Source of the DNA: Desulfallas thermosapovorans DSM 6562 | GTDB lineage: Bacteria; Bacillota; Desulfotomaculia; Desulfotomaculales; Desulfallaceae | Reading direction: 5' to 3' | NCBI RefSeq assembly: GCF_008124625.1 | Contig: NZ_VNHM01000009.1 | Coordinates: 62,001-126,000, forward strand | Length of the DNA stretch: 64,000 bases | Part shown: positions 26,501 through 34,279 of the stretch, piece after piece | Numbering within the stretch: the stretch's first letter is position 1 | How the letters are laid out: every line of letters starts with the position of its first letter | Position numbers and translations under genes: made by a program | The notes under the pieces: generated by a model | Told to the model about the DNA's origin: nothing | Databases searched by the model: none | Seen by the model: the letters and a program-made list of their open reading frames with translations, nothing else

Positions 26501-27817
26501 CTCGGTAAGTTCAGGTAATGTATTAGAAGACTGCAATTCATACGGTTTATCAAAATCCCACCAAACGTAAGTACCGTTTGTGTATCCATCAGCAATGTCA
26601 TACATCATGCCCTGGTATCCAATGGATAAATTCTCCCACTGGATATATCCCGACTGTGGAGTGTTATCATAAACAACATACTTACCTTCTTTATCCCTAA
26701 GGGTCAAATCAAATGACAGTTTGCAAGTGGTATAACCATCTTTAGGTAGTGGTTGATTACTGACATAGGCATCGGCGATTTCTTCGTCAGTTAGAGCACG
26801 GTTAGAGATACGGAGGTCGTCGATCAAGCTTGAATAAACACTATTACTATCAAACCTACCAATTTGTGCTATTGAAGGCAATGATGATGGTAGGTTTGTA
26901 GTCACTTCAATCAATTTGACGGCATCAACATAAACCTTAGCCACAGTACCGTCCCAAGAAAGCGCCCAATAGTGCCATCCAGTTACGTCAGGTATACTTG
27001 ATGATGAGTATGCGGTCCGTTGGGTGCCATCAAACCACGACAACAAAGCACGGCTATTAGCCCCAATTGAGACATAAAATTTCGGCCAAGCAGAAAATAA
27101 TACATGGTTTCGATTAAACTCAAAACTCTTTTTACAAAAAAATTCAACCGTCCATGGCCCGGAATCAGTTAACACCTCTGCCGTAGGAATGGTCAATACT
27201 TCTGGGTCGCGGGTGCCTGGCGTGAAGGAGGTGGCGTATGATTTTAGCTCCACCTGAGGAAGTGCAAATTCACATTCCCCGGGTGCGTTATCTATCCATA
27301 CAAAAACACTTCCACCACCAGACAATGTATTAGGAGAACCATCATGTGTAGTTGTAATGCGAACCCATTCACCTAATGGCAAGTCAGACAGGTTAAAAAA
27401 CTTTTGACTAGTAATAAGCCCTCCGCCACTGCGTTGGGCATCAACATACATACATGCAATTCTACCTGTTGAAGATAACGCCCGCACATAAATCGAGTGG
27501 TTATAAACAGAACCAGTCATTCCAGAGAGAAAACCTTTTTTCCCGTATCGTCCCGTGCCTGTGTCTGTTTTCTTTAATCTTAATACTTTACCTCTTAATT
27601 CATCCTGTCGAAAATACATCTCACCGATAGATTCGCCATCAGTATAATTAACCCAACTTTCAAAATCTACCGTTGTTAACCTATTCGTCGTCCCTTCCTC
27701 CACCATTATGGCCTGACCAAACTTGCCATTCTCAAACCGGGGAACGTTGGGGCGAACCAGTGTACCGTCTGAAAGATAAGCATCTGAGTCTCTGGTAAAA
27801 CTTGCTGTCACGGGCAT
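23510..27817 (-). CDS. Tail fibre/spike with duplicated LamG-type lectin modules
   Basis: A 1435-residue protein. The first module begins TASFTRDSDAYLSDGT and holds a concanavalin/LamG-like domain (about residues 215-350, GWHYWALSWDGTVAKVYVDA). A run of short hydrophobic repeats follows (AIAANAITGNKI, SSDKIAAGAVGAEAI; about 470-550). A second module begins TATFTRNSVAYKQDGT and carries a second lectin-like region (ending near residue 1110). The C-terminus is unique and acidic. Such proteins form the host-binding fibres. The two modules are clear duplicates, separated by the repeat linker. Confidence 0.8.
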   Translation of the reverse strand: MPVTASFTRDSDAYLSDGTLVRPNVPRFENGKFGQAIMVEEGTTNRLTTVDFESWVNYTDGESIGEMYFRQDELRGKVLRLKKTDTGTGRYGKKGFLSGMTGSVYNHSIYVRALSSTGRIACMYVDAQRSGGGLITSQKFFNLSDLPLGEWVRITTTHDGSPNTLSGGGSVFVWIDNAPGECEFALPQVELKSYATSFTPGTRDPEVLTIPTAEVLTDSGPWTVEFFCKKSFEFNRNHVLFSAWPKFYVSIGANSRALLSWFDGTQRTAYSSSSIPDVTGWHYWALSWDGTVAKVYVDAVKLIEVTTNLPSSLPSIAQIGRFDSNSVYSSLIDDLRISNRALTDEEIADAYVSNQPLPKDGYTTCKLSFDLTLRDKEGKYVVYDNTPQSGYIQWENLSIGYQGMMYDIADGYTNGTYVWWDFDKPYELQSSNTLPELTEDDVLVLLNKNGTHMTVPTASVVDGGLIVPESIMADAIAANAITGNKILAGSISSDKIAAGAVGAEAIAANAIAAQHIMAGAITSDHISANGIIGNKIIGGEILAGLVNIVGKDESGNSVVQIGHYEGLGPQTATFTRNSVAYKQDGTQVAADQPRYEYTALPYPVWQDTFDTNQLSQYTSGGDSPATWAVSGGVLTGTGGSQATLIKNDLLLQDCEIVLTSDQAQDGGIIARYQDNNNYYLLALYDDSGVAPTQNIRLYKRVGGTYTSLAYADVTWPRGTSKQIKFTLHGSRLEAYFDGVKVISVTDTTFTGGGVGLRHHGSTGSDRYLDFSVYYVQQGVMVEESTSNLVKTNAGATADFSDATGWSLNPNTSVSGGKLRLQSPDGSSVAIAQCVMTNVPANTAVSFSVRARYTDESDPGANGSLYVDFSGTGYDSNDQQLTIPSTQICTTFATFKRDGMNTGTPPSSFNFRIFSFSKRPIEVDFVQVELLPMATSFVNGIRYGEKLNVPTENVFNPGAWAMDMIYTPTCSWGMANTPHLWRIDLGYPDLANNYALYVMTDGRLQARLRSENVTYFITDSEVLVPGKTYHITITGDGSTFYLMKNGQLIGTSSYVPPAGTMPTEMCIGYFTGGHGQADGIIHDVRFSNILRTLAEHQAEYNSGLPLSVDDATTYLMSCDGHLQPSIRKFGIASKSGEIEGSIIRGSQIFGTRFQSGDEASSSYVQIGSGNSPIEVIRNNKPALNIWTSQNIGITGGTGGIVEFYDANDGSRKGYIAAYKDTGPYGLGDGLVISAEDNNTNHKDLILIGDRITLGVKNFGMFTRVYDYLEVDGDADIENLYVTGEKNAVQFTDNYGRRILSARESPDIRFEIEDIAQLENGECKVEIDPIFLECVVPHSDDYRWLVHATPYMSSMPGLYVAEIGDTYLVFRDLAGSNGQFFWRLSALRRGFENNWLEPYSDYNLDLLESNWEDEYMQLIEIEIDETVLTSGWEDELL

Positions 27818-27831
27818 TTTTTTTCACCACA

Positions 27832-28782
27832 CTAATAAAGCATATGTTGTGCAATGTTTAGGTTGCTTTCTCCAATAGCACCTGCCCCTATTTTAGAGCC
27901 GGTTATAGCACCATCCTTTATGGCTCCTGCTTCAACAACGCCGGTTCCGAAAATAGAACTGTTATTTATAGCACCAGCCGCAATCTTACCAGCCTTAACA
28001 GCCCCATCAGCTATCTTGGCGTCCGTTACGGAATTACTAGCCAAAGCTGTTGAATTTACAACGCCGGAGCCAAACAGCGAAGCCGCATTTATAGCCCCTG
28101 AGGCAATCTTACCTGCTATAACCGCCCCGCTGGACAACTGTGCACTACCCACAGTACCATTCATCAATGCTGACCCAGAAATCAATTTTCCGGGTGCCAA
28201 TAATACGTTCGGATGGCCACCCTCATTTATACAAACTAATACATCGTCCGCATCTAATTCCGGTTGTGTATCACTGGTTTTAAATTGTGTAGGAGTGTCA
28301 TTATCCCAATAAATGTACTTCTTATCTGTATTACCATCTTGAATGGTGTGGTCTTGACCTTTGTAAACAATATGACACCCAGCCCAAGAAACACTTCCAG
28401 CACTTGGTGAGTTAGCTGTAAAAGAATAGCCGTCCAGTATGTGAGTTGCTAAATTCAAATCCCTTGAACCCACCCTGTTTACCGGCTTACCCTCGGCACG
28501 GTCAAGCACTTCATACAACAGATTAATTCTGTAATCAACGTCATGTAGTAAGGCTTTTAACCTGGAATCCAAAGCTTTTTCCACAGCCTTGTCGATACTG
28601 TTATCTTCAGAAATTTCGGGTTTAACATCAATACATTCCTGTTGGCCTGTATCAGAAGTATCTAGCATGGAATTAGACACTTCCTCAACCATCCGGCTAA
28701 CCAGCTTTACTGCACCGTTTAACATTTTTTCGCGTTCACGCATAATCAAAGCCTGAGTGCTTTGTGGTAACATTATGTTCAT
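27832..28782 (-). CDS. Tail fibre protein with AxxI-type repeats
   Basis: A 316-residue protein. After a helical N-terminus (about 1-110) and a beta region, residues about 205-310 consist of repeats such as GAVIAGKIASGAINAASLFGSG, which form beta-helical or collagen-like shafts in tail fibres. It ends in NIAQHMLY, similar to the STHRLY end of the next protein. It lies between the large fibre and a shorter fibre-like protein, consistent with a fibre shaft or adaptor. Confidence 0.7.
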   Translation of the reverse strand: MNIMLPQSTQALIMREREKMLNGAVKLVSRMVEEVSNSMLDTSDTGQQECIDVKPEISEDNSIDKAVEKALDSRLKALLHDVDYRINLLYEVLDRAEGKPVNRVGSRDLNLATHILDGYSFTANSPSAGSVSWAGCHIVYKGQDHTIQDGNTDKKYIYWDNDTPTQFKTSDTQPELDADDVLVCINEGGHPNVLLAPGKLISGSALMNGTVGSAQLSSGAVIAGKIASGAINAASLFGSGVVNSTALASNSVTDAKIADGAVKAGKIAAGAINNSSIFGTGVVEAGAIKDGAITGSKIGAGAIGESNLNIAQHMLY

Positions 28783-28795
28783 TATCCATAACCCC

Positions 28796-29221
28796 CTAAT
28801 ACAGTCTATGAGTAGACCAGTTTGCTTTTTGATCTAAGACGGCCTCAGCCGCCAACTTCATATTGGTAATTGCCCCATCAGCAATGTGAGGGGTTTTAAT
28901 GGCCCCGACAGCAATTTTTGCTTCGGTAACCGCCTGTTCAGCCAACTGCAATTCGTGCTGGAGGCCAACCAATTTATCACTCAGCTTACTTGTATCAAAA
29001 GTGCCATCCTCGTTAATACTACCTGACCTGTCCCACACATTGGCACGGGAAGGCAGATCCTTTACCGCCCCGCCGGTGGCTTGCTTGGCGTAAAGCTGTA
29101 ACTGGCTTAACATCCGTTCCACTTCAATAAAACAACGCTGCACTGCCAAAGCGAAATCCTCGGGCCGGGTGTGGTCAAAAAACCTCACCGGTAACTGAAA
29201 AACATCCTGCTCACGTGCCAT
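28796..29221 (-). CDS. Short tail fibre/adaptor protein
   Basis: A 141-residue protein that shares the repeat style of the 27832 protein (ITEAKIAVGAIKTPHIADGAITN) in its C-terminal half and a similar C-terminal end. The N-terminal half is probably the tail attachment part. It is the first fibre-like gene after the tail hub candidate. Confidence 0.65.
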   Translation of the reverse strand: MAREQDVFQLPVRFFDHTRPEDFALAVQRCFIEVERMLSQLQLYAKQATGGAVKDLPSRANVWDRSGSINEDGTFDTSKLSDKLVGLQHELQLAEQAVTEAKIAVGAIKTPHIADGAITNMKLAAEAVLDQKANWSTHRLY

Positions 29222-29233
29222 CTATAACACCTC

Positions 29234-30652
29234 CTACGAAGCCCTGCCAAACGGTTTGTAGAGCACCTTTAGGCCCCGCACTTCACAGCCGCCTAGACCT
29301 GAATACATTAGCTTAGGCTGCAGGTACCGTCCGTTATACGTGCTATAAAAGTTATACCTCCGCACCAGTTCATCCCCACCATCTGGCACCAGGGAAGCAA
29401 ACTGGCCATAATCAATGGTCACCTGCAAGTCAACATCATTGGCGCCGGGGCTGTCCTGTATAAACGCCCGCAAAAAGCGATTCTTCTTATCCGCTTCACC
29501 GATAGCGAACGTCTTACCAACCCAGTACGCCTCAATAGGGTTACCAAAGTCATCCGTTCCCACATCCTGCTGGTTTACATTACCTGATACAGCATCACCA
29601 CTGTATAACAATAGGCGCTCGCCATTGTTATACGCCTGAAAACAAGAAGCTTTTATACCACGCCAGGGCCAGAACTTGCCGCCCGCCGCCCCGTCAGCGG
29701 GTGGAATATAAGCTATGACTAAGTTGTTATGTAGGCTAGACCCCTCTGGAAGGGCAAACCAAACTAACCCATCCCATACCGTTACTGCAGCTTTATGTAA
29801 CTGTTCCGTGTTGATTGTGCTCCATAAATTCGGAATAAACTCCCGAGACAAATTAACCACCCGCGCCCCGTTAAAAACGCATATTCCTTCATCGCTGACA
29901 AAATATAAATAGGGACCGTCAGCAGCCGCCGCAAAGGGACCGGTGCAACCCACCCGGGCGTCTACTTCATCCAGGCGGAAATCATCCAAGCTCGTTCCCC
30001 TCAGCACGCTCAGTGACCGGCGTTTAAAAATCACCAATTCCCCCAAGTGGCTGCGCAAGCAGGTAATTTTATCGCCATCACCTTTGCGTATGTCCCAATA
30101 ATTCACTGCCTCCCATGTTTCAGGGGCAAAGCTATTTGACCACCTCAAAGTTGACGGCTCAGATGTTGGCACAGTAAACAGTTTCTCCTTGTGTAGTACG
30201 CAAAACTGGCCGTCCTCGGGCGCGCCGGCAAGTGTAGAAACATCAGCGCCGTCATATTTCCAAGGTGCATTCACACCGTTAAATGCTACCATGTAGTTTG
30301 CACAGGTTTCAAAACAAGTCAAAGCGCCGACATCAAGGCCCGTTTTAAGGTTTACAAAAGACTGCGTGTCCGGATCCCAATAGGCTACCACTCCACCGGC
30401 AGCCACCACCAATTTGCGGTTTTCGCCGAAAAAATCACCGTAGTAATAAGCATGTAAACCCTGCACAGGCCCTGGCAGTGCGGCAGTGTTAAGCCGGGCC
30501 TGGCCGGGGCGTGGTTTCATGCTGCCCACTTTCCTGCTTATGAAATTCTGGCAGTCCTTAGCTGCATTATCCGGCAACAGGTTATCATCAACCCGGTCAA
30601 TAAGCCCTGCGGAAAAGTCCATGATCTCCCATTCCTGCACTGCCAATTTCAA
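29234..30652 (-). CDS. Tail hub/nozzle-like protein, beta-propeller type
   Basis: A 472-residue beta-rich protein with regularly spaced strand motifs (VVAAGGVVAYWDPDTQSFV, PYLYFVSDEGICVFNG), suggesting a propeller. Podoviruses often encode such a protein between the adaptor and the fibres. The start overlaps or abuts the adaptor gene stop (30653). The assignment rests on position and fold-like pattern. Confidence 0.55.
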   Translation of the reverse strand: MKLAVQEWEIMDFSAGLIDRVDDNLLPDNAAKDCQNFISRKVGSMKPRPGQARLNTAALPGPVQGLHAYYYGDFFGENRKLVVAAGGVVAYWDPDTQSFVNLKTGLDVGALTCFETCANYMVAFNGVNAPWKYDGADVSTLAGAPEDGQFCVLHKEKLFTVPTSEPSTLRWSNSFAPETWEAVNYWDIRKGDGDKITCLRSHLGELVIFKRRSLSVLRGTSLDDFRLDEVDARVGCTGPFAAAADGPYLYFVSDEGICVFNGARVVNLSREFIPNLWSTINTEQLHKAAVTVWDGLVWFALPEGSSLHNNLVIAYIPPADGAAGGKFWPWRGIKASCFQAYNNGERLLLYSGDAVSGNVNQQDVGTDDFGNPIEAYWVGKTFAIGEADKKNRFLRAFIQDSPGANDVDLQVTIDYGQFASLVPDGGDELVRRYNFYSTYNGRYLQPKLMYSGLGGCEVRGLKVLYKPFGRAS

Positions 30653-31168
30653 CTACCTCCAAACACGCACATTAACAAGCTTGGCATTTTTCTGCAACTG
30701 TGTCCTGACCCGTTCCAGCCTAGTCTGGTACTCTGAAAGCCAAGCCAGGGTAGCATTTTCCCCGGGGAAGTCCCGGGCCTCGAACCGGTAAGCTATATAA
30801 TAAGCCAGTGCCCGGTGGAATACCTCCGGGCACTCCGGCACCTGCTCCCCATCAGCAAGGGCAATAGGCGGGCGGTAATAGCGCAAAGTAAACGTTCCAT
30901 CATCTGCCAACCGGATCCGCTTCCTGTCCGCCTCCCAACCGTAATAATCGCATCCGGTACTGTCCCGTACCTCATATACTTTCAGGCAATCGGCGGGCAA
31001 ATCGTTCCATACTCCTGCTACAGAAACGATAGCCTGTTCTTTAAACAGCCCAGCATCAACGCCCATATCCTCCAAGGCATCGTTTAACCAGCCAAGACCG
31101 TCCGCTGTATCCATTGCTTTTTTTAGCAGCCGTTCGGCCGTATATGTGATAATCTCCTGGGCAGTCAT
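30653..31168 (-). CDS. Head-tail adaptor-like protein
   Basis: A 171-residue, mostly helical protein with a central beta section (TGCDYYGWEADRKRIRLADDGTFTLRYYRPP). The pattern of N-terminal helices, a small beta domain and C-terminal helices, and its position between lysis genes and tail genes, fit the gp6-like/gp4-like adaptors that bind the portal. No exact family is claimed. Confidence 0.5.
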   Translation of the reverse strand: MTAQEIITYTAERLLKKAMDTADGLGWLNDALEDMGVDAGLFKEQAIVSVAGVWNDLPADCLKVYEVRDSTGCDYYGWEADRKRIRLADDGTFTLRYYRPPIALADGEQVPECPEVFHRALAYYIAYRFEARDFPGENATLAWLSEYQTRLERVRTQLQKNAKLVNVRVWR

Positions 31169-31169
31169 T

Positions 31170-32357
31170 CTAAACCACCCCTTTAATAAACTCCTTAACC
31201 CTACTTATCCGAATGGCATAGTTTTGGTTATCCCACGAATGGTCAAGTGCTATTTTGTGTGACGGTACACCAATAAGCTCACCCTTGGCATTCAGCATAG
31301 CCCCACCGCTATTGCCCGGATTAATCCGCGCATCTGTTTCAATATAATCGCCACGGTCATTATGGCTCACAATCCCAGCAGTAACGCTTTGCCATTCACC
31401 GCCGGGATTGCCCAGTACAAGGCAAAACTCACCGTGTATCGCCCCGTCAGCCAGTTTTAAGGGCGTATACTGGCGGTCAATTTGCACCAAGGCGAGGTCA
31501 ATGTATTCGTCCCTCTTGATTACCTTGCCCTGCATCTTGCCAGTATCCGAGTGGTTATCATGAGTATCCACGGAAACGGTGGCATTGTTGCCCACCACAT
31601 GAGCGTTGGTTAAAATTATAGATGGTGACACAAAACTACCACTGCCAACTGTTTGATATTGCCCGCCCTTAGCCCAAATTCGCACCACCGAAGGCAAATA
31701 CTTTTTCACCATATCCGGTATCTTCCACACATTGTCTAACATAGCATGTTGCCGCAGGTCCATAATCCAGCCCTGCTCACGGGTCAGCGGTTCCTTGGGG
31801 GCCAGATATAAGCCATCTTCACGCTGAATACCGGCCACCAAGCCGAGTTCAACAGCTTTTTTGGCAAGGTCAGGGTACCAGCATTTATCTAAATCCTTAA
31901 AACTCATTCCTTCACTCTCCTGTAAACGTTTTTGCAATACATCCCAGGGAAACAGGCGGCCCGGACAAGCCGTGGCTATTAAATGCTTGTGCCCCACTAT
32001 ATTTGCATCCGGGTAAAGCTGCTGCAAACTCTTAACTAATCGCACCAGCGAATCAACCTGTGCTGTGGTTGGCCTGTGATGCTCAAAGCTCCCGGTAAGA
32101 CAAATGCCCAGCGAAACGCCGTTTTTGCCTAGCACATGGGCACCTTCGGCCCAATGTGGGCGGCCTTCCTCAGCTGTACCGTCAGCACGGATAATGTAAT
32201 GATAGCCAATACCAAGCCATCCTTTAGCCAAATGCCAGCGGTGTATTTCCGCGGCCGGGACATCACCGCTGGCACTGTGGTGCACGACTATATAATCAGT
32301 TGACTTACGCTTATTAAACTTGGTACCCTTTGGCCATTGAAATAGTCTTATACTCAT
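31170..32357 (-). CDS. Endolysin fusion: N-acetylmuramoyl-L-alanine amidase, SLH-like segment, HtrA-like serine protease
   Basis: A 395-residue protein with three parts. Residues about 18-165 form an amidase_2/PGRP domain (DYIVVHHSAS, HYIIRADG, GHKHLIATACPG supply the zinc ligands). Residues about 172-225 resemble an SLH surface-layer repeat (KAVELGLVAGI, EPLTREQGW). Residues about 230-395 are a trypsin-like HtrA domain with His in TNAHVV, Asp in DLALV and Ser in NPGNSGGAM, so the full triad is present. The amidase cuts cell-wall peptide links. The protease part is unusual for an endolysin. The gene overlaps the holin gene by 4 nt, forming a lysis cassette. Confidence 0.85.
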   Translation of the reverse strand: MSIRLFQWPKGTKFNKRKSTDYIVVHHSASGDVPAAEIHRWHLAKGWLGIGYHYIIRADGTAEEGRPHWAEGAHVLGKNGVSLGICLTGSFEHHRPTTAQVDSLVRLVKSLQQLYPDANIVGHKHLIATACPGRLFPWDVLQKRLQESEGMSFKDLDKCWYPDLAKKAVELGLVAGIQREDGLYLAPKEPLTREQGWIMDLRQHAMLDNVWKIPDMVKKYLPSVVRIWAKGGQYQTVGSGSFVSPSIILTNAHVVGNNATVSVDTHDNHSDTGKMQGKVIKRDEYIDLALVQIDRQYTPLKLADGAIHGEFCLVLGNPGGEWQSVTAGIVSHNDRGDYIETDARINPGNSGGAMLNAKGELIGVPSHKIALDHSWDNQNYAIRISRVKEFIKGVV

Positions 32358-32773
32358 TTCGCACCACTGCCTTTATTTTTGAGCTGTTCAAGTGCTTCGT
32401 GTAACGGTACCGGGATAGACACCCCCGCTCGGCCCAAGTTTTCAAGTATACTTAAGCCCTCATTTGCTATGTAAAACCATATGGCCAGGCTGCGAAGTAT
32501 ATCCTGCCCGGTAACTTGGTCCAACCAGTAAGCAACAGCAATGGGTACAAATAAAAGGATTTTCTTTGCAATGCCCTTGAATCCAGTGTTGCTGTTTAAC
32601 TCTCCCTGGTACCATGCCGCCACCAGGCCGGTCAAATAATCGCATACAACGAATATGACCAGCACTTTTAATGCCATGTCCCAGCCTCCTAGAAAAGTGG
32701 TAATTGCGGTACCGACCGCAATTATTACCCGCTTAGCGGCGGTCAGGTAACTGGCCAGACTATCCATCGGCAT
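32354..32773 (-). CDS. Holin, phage_holin_4 (toxin secretion/lysis holin) family
   Basis: A 139-residue membrane protein with about three to four helices. The segment KVLVIFVVCDYLTGLVAAW with the later GFKGIAKKILLFVPIAVAYWLDQ is characteristic of the TcdE/phage_holin_4 family. It would perforate the membrane at lysis to release the endolysin encoded directly downstream. It overlaps the zinc-finger gene by 14 nt. Confidence 0.85.
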   Translation of the reverse strand: MPMDSLASYLTAAKRVIIAVGTAITTFLGGWDMALKVLVIFVVCDYLTGLVAAWYQGELNSNTGFKGIAKKILLFVPIAVAYWLDQVTGQDILRSLAIWFYIANEGLSILENLGRAGVSIPVPLHEALEQLKNKGSGAK

Positions 32774-33077
32774 TGCCTCCGTTATCCTTATCGTAGTTGT
32801 CGTCCTGCTTATGCGTCCTCATGTGCGCTGCCAGCGCCTGTTGACTTTTGAACACCTTGTCACACCCCTCCACCGGGCAAAAATGCACATCTACAGTCAT
32901 AGCTCCGGAAGGGCTCTCCACCTCGGTCAGCGTGCACCCGTAATCCTGATGCTCCCGCAGGTATGAAATAACCTGCTCGTCTTTAGTAGACAGCCTACCC
33001 CGCTCAAACTTTGCTACCTTGTCGCTTTCCGGTATCTTGTATCTAATCCCCTGGTATGTGCTAATAAACTGTGCCAT
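32760..33077 (-). CDS. Phage protein with a classical C2H2 zinc finger
   Basis: A 105-residue protein. Residues about 68-91 match the classical C2H2 pattern: CPVEGC (C-x4-C), 12 residues, then HMRTH (H-x3-H), with the Phe and Leu at canonical positions. The N-terminal 65 residues are unassigned; the tail is Asp/Asn-rich. RBS AAGGAG lies before the ATG at 33077. It lies in the late operon between capsid and holin genes, just after a terminator and a parS-like palindrome. Confidence 0.75.
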   Translation of the reverse strand: MAQFISTYQGIRYKIPESDKVAKFERGRLSTKDEQVISYLREHQDYGCTLTEVESPSGAMTVDVHFCPVEGCDKVFKSQQALAAHMRTHKQDDNYDKDNGGNADG

Positions 33078-33096
33078 CTAAACCACTCCTTTAGGA

Positions 33097-33112
33097 TATT
33101 TCACGTGAAATA
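33097..33112. promoter_or_regulatory. parS-like palindrome, site 1
   Basis: TATTTCACGTGAAATA, a perfect 16-bp palindrome in the short gap between the capsid and zinc-finger genes. It differs from the chromosomal parS consensus TGTTNCACGTGAAACA only at positions 2 and 15. Near-copies lie at 42011 and 52065. Confidence 0.65.
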
Positions 33113-33118
33113 AATATA

Positions 33119-33138
33119 GGGCGGGCGATTACCCGCCC
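33119..33138 (-). terminator. Intrinsic terminator after the capsid gene
   Basis: GGGCGGG and CCCGCCC around a 6-nt loop, 6 nt after the capsid stop; on the minus strand TATATTTATTT follows. It would reduce transcription of downstream late genes relative to capsid. Confidence 0.7.
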
Positions 33139-33144
33139 CACCTT

Positions 33145-34266
33145 TTAGCCAGTAGCGTTTTTAATCGTCATATGGGCTTTTTCCACCCGGAACTCCAACC
33201 CGGCCTCGGTTAAATACTCGTCCAGGAAGCCGTCTACGTCCGGGGCCTGAATATTACGCCGCAACTTGGTATCCCGCAGTGCACGGAAGGACACGTATTT
33301 CATGTCAATGACAAAGCTGTGGTAGGCGTAATACTGCTCCAGTATGCGCGAAGGTGCAATCACCAAGCGGCCATGCGGCGAGATATACTCTTGCAGATCC
33401 AGACCGTACTCCTTGGCGCCCTGGGAAACCTGAAGCTTATCTTTGGCAAAGCCGTTGATAATGGACACCATACGGGGAGAGGCTACCAGCACTTTACGTT
33501 TGGTGCCGTACTTAAACACGGGTTCACATACGTTCTGGTCAAAGTCAGCTTCGGTCATTTCCCCGCCGGCATCGTAAACGTTTGTGGTAATGAACTTTTC
33601 AATGCCGCGGCTCATGCGCCGTTTGTTCGTAGCGTCCTCTTTCCGCTCACCGAACAGCAACATTCGCTCCAGGGACAACCGGTGATCCACACCCTTGTCC
33701 CTGGTCAGCCGCGCCCGCTCCTGCTCGTTGGTCACCTGTTGCTCCGCCAGCACCGTGCCGGAACCTCCAAAAGTTGTACGTGTAATACCGCAGTAGTTAT
33801 ACATCTTGACAGGTTGCAGAATTTTTTCTTGCGGCGCGCTGGACCGTTCCTCCATCGCGTTACCCAAGCACAATACGTAATCATCGTCGTTAATGGCCGC
33901 AGCTGCCGTTTCACCGTACCCGCGCATAACAGTAATAGTGTTGGTGCCAGTGTTGACAGCGCTGACAAACATAACCTCACCGGTGCGCGGGATTTTTAGG
34001 ATATCCTTGGGAGCAAAAATTGAAGCATCGTCCACCACAATATCAGTGGCGGTGTCATCATAGCCTGCCCCACTATTCACCTGGGTCCAGTAGCCATATA
34101 CGTCCTCTTCCCACCAGAAGAACTGCGCGGTTTGGGTGCCTTTCTTCCGGCTTTGCAGTAACATAACAGTCCAGGGGGTTTCGTCCGGCATATACCGGGC
34201 AATATCACGGGCAACGTCAAGGTCCCGCCGTTGTGTATCTAAATCAAAGGTCAATACAGGCGGCAT
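33145..34266 (-). CDS. Major capsid protein, DUF5309/SU10 type
   Basis: A 373-residue protein between scaffold and lysis genes. The family pattern includes an N-terminal arm, a beta-rich insert (IVVDDASIFAPKDILKIPRTGE), the TTFGGSGTVLAEQQVTNEQERA segment, and a C-terminal HK97-like core. This resembles SU10-type (DUF5309) capsid proteins. RBS and stop are clear, and it is followed by a terminator. Confidence 0.8.
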   Translation of the reverse strand: MPPVLTFDLDTQRRDLDVARDIARYMPDETPWTVMLLQSRKKGTQTAQFFWWEEDVYGYWTQVNSGAGYDDTATDIVVDDASIFAPKDILKIPRTGEVMFVSAVNTGTNTITVMRGYGETAAAAINDDDYVLCLGNAMEERSSAPQEKILQPVKMYNYCGITRTTFGGSGTVLAEQQVTNEQERARLTRDKGVDHRLSLERMLLFGERKEDATNKRRMSRGIEKFITTNVYDAGGEMTEADFDQNVCEPVFKYGTKRKVLVASPRMVSIINGFAKDKLQVSQGAKEYGLDLQEYISPHGRLVIAPSRILEQYYAYHSFVIDMKYVSFRALRDTKLRRNIQAPDVDGFLDEYLTEAGLEFRVEKAHMTIKNATG

Positions 34267-34279
34267 TTAAACCACTCCT

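Noticed and set aside
23510-27817. Diversity-generating retroelement in the fibre
   Set aside because: No reverse transcriptase, template repeat or adenine-biased variable region is visible.
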